Assembly (NCBI RefSeq): GCF_900538275.1
Contig: NZ_LR130778.1
Location: 558,001-622,000, forward strand
Origin: Petrocella atlantisensis
Lineage (GTDB): Bacteria > Bacillota > Clostridia > Lachnospirales > Vallitaleaceae
DNA: 64,000 bases
Direction: 5' to 3'
The notes under the pieces: model-generated
Seen by the model: only the letters and a program-made list of their open reading frames with translations
The model's database searches: none
What the model was told of the DNA's origin: nothing
In this document: piece after piece, positions 1-7,718 of the stretch
Layout of the letters: each line of letters opens with the position of its first letter
Numbering within the stretch: the stretch's first letter is position 1
Program-made: the position numbers and the translations under genes

Positions 1-409
1 CCTTTTCAAGTTCATGCCCATTAACAACATCCCCACGTTTTGTAATGATGTCTGCCTTATTCAAAGCAACAACAACAGGGATACCCAGTTCAAGTAGTTG
101 TGTTGTAAAGAACAAACTTCGACTGATATTGGCACCATCTACAATGTTTATAATTACATCTGGTTTGGACTCTAATACAAAGTCACTTGTAATGGCCTCC
201 TCACCTGTATATGGAGAAATAGAATAAGCACCTGGTAAGTCTACAATATCAATAGGTTCTTTCGCAATTTGATATTTATTCTTAATAGCTGCCACTTTCT
301 TATCGACGGTTACACCGGCCCAGTTCCCAACATATTCGGTTTTTCCAGTAAGAGCGTTAAAGAGTGTTGTTTTTCCCGAATTGGGATTTCCTGCTAATGC
401 AATTTTCAT
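1..409 (-). CDS. feoB: Ferrous iron transporter FeoB, N-terminal GTPase part (runs off the window)
   Basis: FeoB is the inner-membrane Fe(II) permease with a cytosolic G domain. Only the first 136 residues are inside the window; the 3' end lies beyond base 1. Visible G motifs are GNPNSGKT (G1, right after the start), DLPG (G3) and NKAD (G4), spaced as in FeoB, and the fragment reads MKIALAGNPNSGKTTLF at its start. The ATG at 409 is the first residue of the P-loop domain, as usual for the family. feoA lies 151 bp upstream on the same strand. A Fur-box-like palindrome 28 bp upstream suggests separate iron control of feoB. Confidence 0.93.
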   Translation of the reverse strand, partial: MKIALAGNPNSGKTTLFNALTGKTEYVGNWAGVTVDKKVAAIKNKYQIAKEPIDIVDLPGAYSISPYTGEEAITSDFVLESKPDVIINIVDGANISRSLFFTTQLLELGIPVVVALNKADIITKRGDVVNGHELEK

Positions 410-436
410 GCTTACATCCTCCAAATGTTATGAAAT

Positions 437-451
437 TGATAGTCACTATCA
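437..451. promoter_or_regulatory. Fur-box-like perfect palindrome before feoB
   Basis: TGATAGTCACTATCA is a perfect 7-1-7 inverted repeat and matches the Bacillus-type Fur core TGATAATnATTATCA at 13 of 15 positions. It lies between feoA and feoB, 28 bp upstream of the feoB ATG. The function is inferred from the consensus and the context. Confidence 0.6.
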
Positions 452-469
452 TCTAATGATTATGAAAAT

Positions 470-488
470 ATGCTGTATTCTACAGCAT
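470..488 (-). terminator. Stem-loop between feoA and feoB (possible attenuator)
   Basis: ATGCTGTA and TACAGCAT form an 8-bp perfect stem with a 3-nt loop. On the minus strand it follows feoA and is trailed by only a short T-rich stretch (TATTTTC), so it may be a weak terminator or a processing hairpin. Confidence 0.4.
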
Positions 489-560
489 TTTGTACAAATT
501 GCTTTGGAGACTGAATCACCAAACTTGAGTGGCTGTACTAACCCCCTCTATAAGGAAAAA

Positions 561-776
561 TTATGCTGCCAAACGGATGGATTTAGCCATAGCTTCATCA
601 ATGGCGTAGCGGCTGTCTTTTATATTCACAATATAATTGCCTGCCAATTTTGAAATAATGGTTATGCACTCACCTTCAAAACATCCTAATGTGAATAGAA
701 ATTTCCTGATCTTCTCATGACCTTCTATTTTTACAATTGTGAATGTTTGTCCGATTTTTGCTTTATTTAAAGACAT
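561..776 (-). CDS. feoA: FeoA, small SH3-like partner of FeoB
   Basis: This 71-residue protein has the usual FeoA size and pattern: a short beta-rich protein opening MSLNKAKIGQTFTIVKI, with a central LFTLGCFEGE segment (the family usually has LG(I/L/C)xxG) and a C-terminal strand with YAIDEAMAKSIRL. FeoA binds FeoB through an SH3-like fold and is needed for Fe(II) uptake. The start is supported by GAAGGAG 7-8 bases upstream. feoB follows on the same strand. Two further Fur-box-like sites lie 100-230 bp upstream. Confidence 0.9.
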   Translation of the reverse strand: MSLNKAKIGQTFTIVKIEGHEKIRKFLFTLGCFEGECITIISKLAGNYIVNIKDSRYAIDEAMAKSIRLAA

Positions 777-877
777 AAAACCACTCCTTCTTTCGCTATG
801 CTGAAAGTTCCGCTGAGTATGCCAGTTAATTTTCTCATTTATAATTTTAATTGAGAAAACATATCATTTTCTTTACA

Positions 878-892
878 TGATAAAGATTATCA
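878..892. promoter_or_regulatory. Fur-box-like site upstream of feoA
   Basis: TGATAAAGATTATCA matches TGATAATnATTATCA at 14 of 15 positions. On the minus strand it overlaps a possible -10 (GATAAT, 886-891) with TTGAAA at 907-912 as a poorly spaced (15 bp) -35. Fur repression of feoAB is well established in related bacteria; here it is inferred from sequence. Confidence 0.7.
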
Positions 893-995
893 TGTTTCGG
901 ACTTTTTTTCAAGTCTTTTCGTGTATATTTTCACAAAAAATTTTATTGTTAACATTTCGTTCAAATCTTGTAATAACAGGCTTTCTACCCCTAAT

Positions 996-1010
996 TGATA
1001 ATTATTATCT
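996..1010. promoter_or_regulatory. Second Fur-box-like site upstream of feoA
   Basis: TGATAATTATTATCT matches the 15-bp Fur core at 14 of 15 positions. It is 118 bp from the site at 878. Together with the site at 437 it makes three Fur-like palindromes around two genes. The rest of 777-1184 shows no gene. Confidence 0.62.
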
Positions 1011-1082
1011 GCAGATATTTATTGTTATTTAGTTTTGTTGCCTATAATTCTGTTAATTATTTAACAATATACTGCAAAAGCC

Positions 1083-1118
1083 GATGGCTTAGATGCGCTT
1101 TCTCTATTCTAAACCATC
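1083..1118 (-). terminator. Possible terminator of the sugar ABC operon
   Basis: GATGGcTTAGA pairs with TCTAAaCCATC (one mismatch) around a 14-nt loop, 67 bp downstream of the last permease gene. On the minus strand it is followed by GGCTTTTGC, a weak T tract. Nothing else is recognised in 1011-1184. Confidence 0.35.
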
Positions 1119-1184
1119 TTCAACAATTTTTACATGTATATGAACTTCTATTATGAAGTCTTTCTATAATCCACCATTAATTTA

Positions 1185-1991
1185 TCACTTAATGGATCCA
1201 AGCATACCTTCAACAAATCTTCTTTGTAATAAGAAGAAGATGAGGATGGTTGGTAAAGTGGCAATAACAATGGCTACCATGATAACCCCGTACTCTGGGA
1301 AATAGGCTGATGATAAAGAGGATATAATGAGTGTTATGGTCTTTTGCCCATCTGATTGTAAAACAATAAGGGGCCATAAGAAACTGTTCCAACTGGTCAT
1401 AAATGCGATTATTCCTGCAGCAGCAAAAGTTGATCGCATGGTTGGTATATAGATTAGAAAAAATACTTGGTATTCATTTAATCCATCCACACGGGCTGCT
1501 TGTATTAAGTCGGAAGGAAATGTTTTTGTGTTTTGTCTAAAGAAAAAAATCATAAAAGGTGTGGCAATCGTTGGTATGATGACCGCTATATGAGAATCCA
1601 AAAGATTCATATTGGCAAACATTCTGAACAATGGTATCATAAGCGCTGCAAAAGGTACCATCATGGTTAATAACAATATGGTATATAATCGTTCTTTATT
1701 TTTCGACTTATAGATTTCAAAACCATAGCCTGCAAGAGAAGCAAACAGTAATAACAGAAATGTACTTATTAAAGCTATCTTACTCGAATTTAGAAGTATG
1801 GTTTTCATATCTACCATCTCAAATAACTTACTCAGGTTACTGAGCGCCTCTCCTCCAAAGGTCATTTTCCCTTTGGTAATATCTGTCGCCGTATTGGTCG
1901 CCCCAATAATCATCCATATAAATGGAAAAATAGAAATAAACGCCGCTATTGATAAAAAACAATATTTAAATAAATTTCTAAGTCTATACAT
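1185..1991 (-). CDS. ABC sugar transporter permease, MalG/UgpE type
   Basis: This is a 268-residue inner-membrane permease with six predicted hydrophobic segments. It carries the cytoplasmic EAA loop (QAARVDGLNEYQVFFLIYIP), the coupling helix that contacts the ATPase, typical of the MalG/UgpE half of carbohydrate importers. The start is placed at 1991 because AGGTGA at 1997-2002 is correctly spaced for it; longer versions run back into the upstream permease. It overlaps the end of that permease by 8 bp, which suggests translational coupling. No ATPase gene is present in the operon, so a shared MsmX-type ATPase encoded elsewhere is likely (inference). The sugar is unknown. Confidence 0.88.
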   Translation of the reverse strand: MYRLRNLFKYCFLSIAAFISIFPFIWMIIGATNTATDITKGKMTFGGEALSNLSKLFEMVDMKTILLNSSKIALISTFLLLLFASLAGYGFEIYKSKNKERLYTILLLTMMVPFAALMIPLFRMFANMNLLDSHIAVIIPTIATPFMIFFFRQNTKTFPSDLIQAARVDGLNEYQVFFLIYIPTMRSTFAAAGIIAFMTSWNSFLWPLIVLQSDGQKTITLIISSLSSAYFPEYGVIMVAIVIATLPTILIFFLLQRRFVEGMLGSIK

Positions 1992-2898
1992 GATCATCAC
2001 CTGCCACTCTGAATTGAATAATAGATAAGATTGCAATAAAGAATACAATGACATAGGAAACCGTAGCTGCATAGCCAAAATTTGGTACGAACTTAAAGGA
2101 TAAGTCATAAATATATTGAGAAAGTGTCATCGTCGCATTAAATGTCGGTGTAGATGCACCGCCACCTGTTAAGTTCACAACTTCATCAAACAACTGAAGG
2201 GTTCCTATTGTAGACATAATGGAGGTAAATAATATAATAGGCTTAAGCATTGGTATCGTTATAAGAAAAAACTGTTTGGTCTTAGATGCACCGTCAATCT
2301 CAGCAGCTTCATAGATGGCCGGGTCAATATTTTGTAGACCTGCCAAATAGAAAATCATATTATAGCCTGTCCAGCGCCATGTAATAGCAATAATTACCGT
2401 TACTTTGGCATAAAATGCATCCCTCAGCCAAGCTATAGGTGCTTCGATAATGTTAAGAAAAAGAAGTGTTTGATTCACAAGTCCATCGACACTAAACATG
2501 CTTTTAAACAATATGGAATAGGCAACCAATGATGTTACACAAGGTAAAAATATGGCTGTTCTAAAAAAGCCTTTGAATTTCAGTTTCTTATCATTTAGCA
2601 GGCTGGCTATGACCAACGCAAGTGTTAGCATTATAGGTACTTGGAATATGAAGTACACCATCGTATTTTTTAGTGCTTGTTTGAATACAGCATCGGTGAA
2701 AAGCCTTTTAATATTACCAAAACCAACAAATTCATAAACCACACCCTTACCGGACATGGTGGATAAATACATAGAATTGAGGATCGGATAAATGGCAAAA
2801 ATGGCCGCTAATATTACAGCAACAGCAACAAAGCTCCAGCCAATCACTTGACTTTTTCTATTGATATACTTCTTCTTACCTGTTGATTTCATAGACAT
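1984..2898 (-). CDS. ABC sugar transporter permease, MalF/UgpA type
   Basis: This 304-residue integral membrane protein is the MalF/UgpA-like partner of the adjoining permease. It has an N-terminal membrane segment preceded by a lysine/arginine-rich stretch, then six membrane segments, and the EAA motif (YEAAEIDGASKTKQFFLITIP) near residue 220. It sits second in a binding protein-permease-permease operon, 129 bp after the binding-protein gene. Length and order match carbohydrate uptake transporter 1 systems. The substrate cannot be read from sequence. Confidence 0.88.
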   Translation of the reverse strand: MSMKSTGKKKYINRKSQVIGWSFVAVAVILAAIFAIYPILNSMYLSTMSGKGVVYEFVGFGNIKRLFTDAVFKQALKNTMVYFIFQVPIMLTLALVIASLLNDKKLKFKGFFRTAIFLPCVTSLVAYSILFKSMFSVDGLVNQTLLFLNIIEAPIAWLRDAFYAKVTVIIAITWRWTGYNMIFYLAGLQNIDPAIYEAAEIDGASKTKQFFLITIPMLKPIILFTSIMSTIGTLQLFDEVVNLTGGGASTPTFNATMTLSQYIYDLSFKFVPNFGYAATVSYVIVFFIAILSIIQFRVAGDDHV

Positions 2899-3027
2899 CC
2901 CTTCCTTAACTTTCTTATCCGTGCAAAATTGTATCGCGTTCTATGATAGGAGACTAGTCAGTTGACTAGCCTCCATAACAATCATTTATTTATCTCATGG
3001 TTAAGGCATCCTCTAACCATCCAATGG

Positions 3028-4359
3028 TTATTGAATTTGTGCCTTTACTTGTTCTTCTGCACGTGCCATAGCTTCCTCTACAGAACCGCCTTCATATATA
3101 GAAGCCATCTCTGCAAGTATAGCAGCGTCTGCTTCATAAGTATATAATCCATAGTTTAATGAAGGTATTTCGTCCATCCATTTAGCAAATTCGCCAAACA
3201 CTACCTGGTCACCAAAGAATGGGTCTCCAGCACTGTAAGCTTCTCCGCTTGCTGATGGCAAATAGGATCCAACTGCACCATTGCTGATTAGAATCTCTTG
3301 ATAGAAATCAACATCTTTACCAAACGTTTCGTTTAAGAAATCAACCGCTAAATCCTTGTTCGCCGAGGATGACAATACATACCAGCTTGAGCCGCCTAGA
3401 TTAGAAGCATTAACTGCACCCGGCACATCAAGTCTTGGTACCGGAGCAAGGGCCCACATGCCGGATTGTGAAGGTTCTGCTTTTACCGAACCTGTTATCC
3501 AAACACCTGTTGTAATAGATGCTACGTCACCTGTGTTCAGTGCACCAACCCATTCACCCCAACCGGATGTTTTCTTAGTCATAGGTGAATTAACAATATC
3601 CGTATAGATTCTAGCAGCTTCTGCCAATGCAACGTTATTTGCTATCGTTGGGTTACCATCATTATCGAAGTACCATGATCCGGCACCATTCAACATGATT
3701 CTCATAAGCCCACCGTCATAGGGGTCTGTAGCTAGCATTTGGTGTCCAGTCTTTTCAAAAACTTCTTCCCCGATTTCTATAAAACGATCCCATGTGATGT
3801 TATTCATATCTTCAGGAGAAAAACCGGCTTCTGCCAAATAATCTGTACGGTAATAGGTTCCTGCAACACCTGAGTCAAAAGGTACACCATAAACGCTGTC
3901 GTCCATAGTCATTAGCGCCACCTTATATTCTGCAAAGTCACTGTGATTAATCTTACCAGTTAAATCTTCAAAACTTCCTGGATATGATTGAAGATATTTT
4001 TGTGAATTATAGTCTTCAATAAGTACGATGTCCGGTAAACCGTCGGTTGTTCCGGATGCTAACATTGTATGAAGTTTTTGCTCAAGATCACCCTTGGCAA
4101 AGTCAACCACTTCAAACTCTACATCTGCATTGCTTTCTTTGTAGATTTCACCTGCACGATTCATAATCGCAATGTTGAAGTTAGGGTCCCACGCCCATAT
4201 GGTTAGCTTCTGCGGTTCTGTTGTTTCGGCTCCCGTTGTTTCTGTTTCCGTTGTTTCTGTTCCCGTTGTTTCTGGCTGTGTTTCTGTCTCTGTAGCGCCA
4301 CATCCTGCTATGGTACCTAGCATTGCCACTACAAGTAGAATTGATAGAAATTTTTTCAT
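3028..4359 (-). CDS. Extracellular sugar-binding lipoprotein (ABC importer)
   Basis: This 443-residue solute-binding protein has a lipoprotein signal ending TIAGC with Cys20 as the lipidated residue, followed by a Thr/Glu-rich linker (about residues 21-50) and then the binding domain starting KLTIWAWDPNFN. It belongs to the family-1 extracellular binding proteins used for carbohydrates. It captures ligand outside the cell and delivers it to the two downstream permeases. GGAGGG lies just before the ATG. A strong promoter with an embedded palindrome lies 55-83 bp upstream, and a LacI-family gene is next upstream, so local repression is likely. Confidence 0.9.
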   Translation of the reverse strand: MKKFLSILLVVAMLGTIAGCGATETETQPETTGTETTETETTGAETTEPQKLTIWAWDPNFNIAIMNRAGEIYKESNADVEFEVVDFAKGDLEQKLHTMLASGTTDGLPDIVLIEDYNSQKYLQSYPGSFEDLTGKINHSDFAEYKVALMTMDDSVYGVPFDSGVAGTYYRTDYLAEAGFSPEDMNNITWDRFIEIGEEVFEKTGHQMLATDPYDGGLMRIMLNGAGSWYFDNDGNPTIANNVALAEAARIYTDIVNSPMTKKTSGWGEWVGALNTGDVASITTGVWITGSVKAEPSQSGMWALAPVPRLDVPGAVNASNLGGSSWYVLSSSANKDLAVDFLNETFGKDVDFYQEILISNGAVGSYLPSASGEAYSAGDPFFGDQVVFGEFAKWMDEIPSLNYGLYTYEADAAILAEMASIYEGGSVEEAMARAEEQVKAQIQ

Positions 4360-4413
4360 TTTACCCTCCTATTTTTCAATCGTCGTTAAGTTCTTACTCA
4401 TAAACCTAATTGA

Positions 4414-4442
4414 ATTATAGTAAAATTTTACCATCTTGTCAA
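4414..4442 (-). promoter_or_regulatory. Promoter of the sugar ABC operon with a LacI-type operator
   Basis: On the minus strand TTGACA (4437-4442) and TATAAT (4414-4419) are both perfect and 17 bp apart. The spacer contains the perfect 12-bp palindrome GTAAAATTTTAC (4420-4431), a good place for the neighbouring LacI-family repressor to bind. The promoter is directly visible; the operator assignment is inference. Confidence 0.85.
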
Positions 4443-4463
4443 TAAAAAAATCGAATATTTCAC

Positions 4464-4519
4464 TAAAAATAACCAAAACCATCAAAATGACACAAGGGTC
4501 TTGTTTAATGGTTTTGGTT
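4464..4519 (-). terminator. Terminator after the lacI-family gene
   Basis: AACCAAAACCAT (4471-4482) and ATGGTTTTGGTT (4508-4519) form a perfect 12-bp stem, with a small inner hairpin in the loop, followed on the minus strand by ATTTTTAG. It separates the regulator gene from the importer operon. Confidence 0.7.
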
Positions 4520-4530
4520 GATTATTCATC

Positions 4531-5611
<1,081 letters not shown>

Positions 5612-5646
5612 GGGTCTAGTAAAAATATGTGAATATCATACAATTT

Positions 5647-5667
5647 AAGCTTCTATTAATGAAGCTT
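5647..5667 (-). terminator. Stem-loop after radA
   Basis: AAGCTTC and GAAGCTT form a perfect 7-bp stem with a 7-nt loop, 48 bp beyond the radA stop. The following T tract is weak on the minus strand, so termination is uncertain. Confidence 0.3.
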
Positions 5668-5714
5668 TGCTTTTATCTTTTAGTAAAATCGCCAATATTT
5701 TTACTGTTTTTTTA

Positions 5715-7088
5715 CTATCTAAATATCCGACCTAATGTTTCTTCCACACTTTTTACACCTATTAGTTTTATTTCGCCTACATTTTTCATATGTTTAAGAT
5801 TTGCATGGGGTATAATACAAGTTTTAAAGCCCATTTTCATGGCTTCTATCACCCTTTTTTCGCATTGTGTGATACCCCTAACTTCTCCCGTCAAACCCAC
5901 CTCGCCCATGATTATTGCATCATCCATTATGGCCTTATTCTTAAAACTGGAAGCCAGAGCTGATACAATAGCAAGATCAAGGGAGGGCTCATTCACTTTT
6001 ATGCCTCCGGCAATGTTAACATAACTATCATAACCACCCAATTGCATACCCATTTTCTTCTCTAGGACGGCAACCAATAGATTTACCCGGTTATAATCTG
6101 TACCATTTGCGGTTCTTCTTGGCATACCGAAATTGGTCGAACATACCAGTGCCTGTACTTCCACCAGTAATGGTCTTGTTCCTTCCATACAGCACGTCAC
6201 CGCTGAACCCGATTCACCCAAAGGTTTTCCGGTCAACATGTATTCTGATGGGTTCTTCACTTCTCTTAGACCACTATCAACCATCTCAAAAACACCAATT
6301 TCATTGGTTGATCCAAATCTGTTTTTCACCGCTCGAAGGATACGATAGGAAACACTTCTATCCCCTTCAAAATATAAAACAGTATCTACCATGTGCTCTA
6401 ATACCCTTGGACCGGCTATTGCGCCATCTTTTGTTACATGTCCAATTATGAAAGTGGATAAGTTTAACTGTTTCGCTATCTTCATCATAGATGATGTCAC
6501 TTCTCTAACTTGTGAAACGCTACCCGGCGCTGACGTTAGAACGTCAGAATATATGGTTTGTATGGAGTCCACAATCAATATATGTGGTTTTTCGTTTTTT
6601 ATAGCCTGTTCAATATGTTGCAAAGAAGTCTCTGCATACAAAAGAACATTTTCTCCATCTACACCCAGTCTTTCACCTCTTAATTTGATCTGCTTATTGG
6701 ATTCCTCACCGGATATATAGAGTACTTTCAAGTCTTGATTAGATATCGTTTGACACATTTGTAATAGCAATGTTGATTTTCCAATACCCGGATCGCCACC
6801 AACCAGTGTTAATGATCCTTCAACGAGTCCACCACCTAATACTCTATCTAGTTCTTCTATACCGGTCTTAACTCTAGTATCTTGATTAATCGAGATGTCT
6901 TTTAGCTTTTCGACTTTACCCATAGCCATATCGTCGGACAAAACAGATGCTTTCTTTGATGTTACGCCGGTCATTTTCACTTCTTCCACCATCGTATTCC
7001 AAGAACGACAACCCGGGCACTGTCCCATCCACTTGGATGCCTCATGTCCGCACGTGTTACATACAAATACATTCTTTGCTTTTGCCAT
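5715..7088 (-). CDS. radA: DNA repair protein RadA (Sms)
   Basis: RadA is a RecA-like ATPase and DnaB-type helicase that processes recombination intermediates. This 457-residue protein has all the expected parts: an N-terminal C4 zinc finger (Cys10, Cys13, Cys24, Cys27), Walker A (GGDPGIGKST) near residue 95, the family-specific KNRFG motif, and a C-terminal Lon-like domain (about residue 290 on, including GGIKVNEPSLDLA). It follows the clpC operon on the same strand, but a strong terminator at 7153-7185 separates them. The clpC-radA neighbourhood is conserved in many Firmicutes. Confidence 0.96.
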   Translation of the reverse strand: MAKAKNVFVCNTCGHEASKWMGQCPGCRSWNTMVEEVKMTGVTSKKASVLSDDMAMGKVEKLKDISINQDTRVKTGIEELDRVLGGGLVEGSLTLVGGDPGIGKSTLLLQMCQTISNQDLKVLYISGEESNKQIKLRGERLGVDGENVLLYAETSLQHIEQAIKNEKPHILIVDSIQTIYSDVLTSAPGSVSQVREVTSSMMKIAKQLNLSTFIIGHVTKDGAIAGPRVLEHMVDTVLYFEGDRSVSYRILRAVKNRFGSTNEIGVFEMVDSGLREVKNPSEYMLTGKPLGESGSAVTCCMEGTRPLLVEVQALVCSTNFGMPRRTANGTDYNRVNLLVAVLEKKMGMQLGGYDSYVNIAGGIKVNEPSLDLAIVSALASSFKNKAIMDDAIIMGEVGLTGEVRGITQCEKRVIEAMKMGFKTCIIPHANLKHMKNVGEIKLIGVKSVEETLGRIFR

Positions 7089-7152
7089 AAGTCCCTCCCT
7101 TTTTTTATACTCTGCTTTTTATGTCTAGCAATGCGTTTCCAACAATCATCCT

Positions 7153-7185
7153 AAAAACGGCATATAACTTTTGTCATATGCCGTT
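7153..7185 (-). terminator. Strong intrinsic terminator
   Basis: AACGGCATAT (7156-7165) and ATATGCCGTT (7176-7185) make a perfect 10-bp stem with a 10-nt loop and a T5 tract on the minus strand. It ends the clpC-side transcript before radA. Confidence 0.85.
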
Positions 7186-7200
7186 AATGGTTATTCTTTA

Positions 7201-7611
7201 TTATGCTTTTTTTATTTCTACTTTTTGGTTACCACTCATAAAATCAACACCAAAGCCAATTTTACCGGCTAAGTTTGTTTTCATTTTACCAACCTGTACA
7301 CCTTGTATGAAGACCTTATATTCTTGGTCCGCCTCAAGTTCCACCGTAATCTGAGCATCTTCCTCACCTTCGACTTCAAAGGTTACCTTTTCTTCGGTCA
7401 CACTTAATTGATGAACTGTGGTTCCGGGAGTTGATTCATAAAGCAATCGGCCGTTTTTTTCTAGTTTTGTTACTGCACTGTAAGTCTTAACTTTATACAT
7501 ATCGCCGTCTACTTCAAAATCTTGTATCTTTCTCTTACTGTCCATCAGATAATTTCCAAAGCTAAGGGTGTTGTTGTTCTCAACTCGGATTAATTCTTGG
7601 ATACCTGCCAT
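7201..7611 (-). CDS. Conserved-looking protein of unknown function
   Basis: This 136-residue soluble protein has no signal peptide, membrane segment or cysteine, and it looks entirely beta-stranded, with alternating hydrophobic and polar residues and many Lys/Glu pairs (for example KVTFEVEGEEDAQITVELE). The C-terminal part, VGKMKTNLAGKIGFGVDF, is glycine-containing and may be a conserved core. I do not recognise a family with certainty. It lies 107 bp after clpC and is closed by a strong terminator, so it may share the clpC transcript. The start has AGGAGGTTAAGTAA ahead of it. Function is not assigned. Confidence 0.75.
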   Translation of the reverse strand: MAGIQELIRVENNNTLSFGNYLMDSKRKIQDFEVDGDMYKVKTYSAVTKLEKNGRLLYESTPGTTVHQLSVTEEKVTFEVEGEEDAQITVELEADQEYKVFIQGVQVGKMKTNLAGKIGFGVDFMSGNQKVEIKKA

Positions 7612-7718
7612 TTACTTAACCTCCTAAAACTCTTGTGAGAATGGATTTATTCCAAGCTCTCTTTATGAATAGTTATCATTATATAGTATTTCGTCATGAA
7701 ATACCAGTTGTTTTTCAG

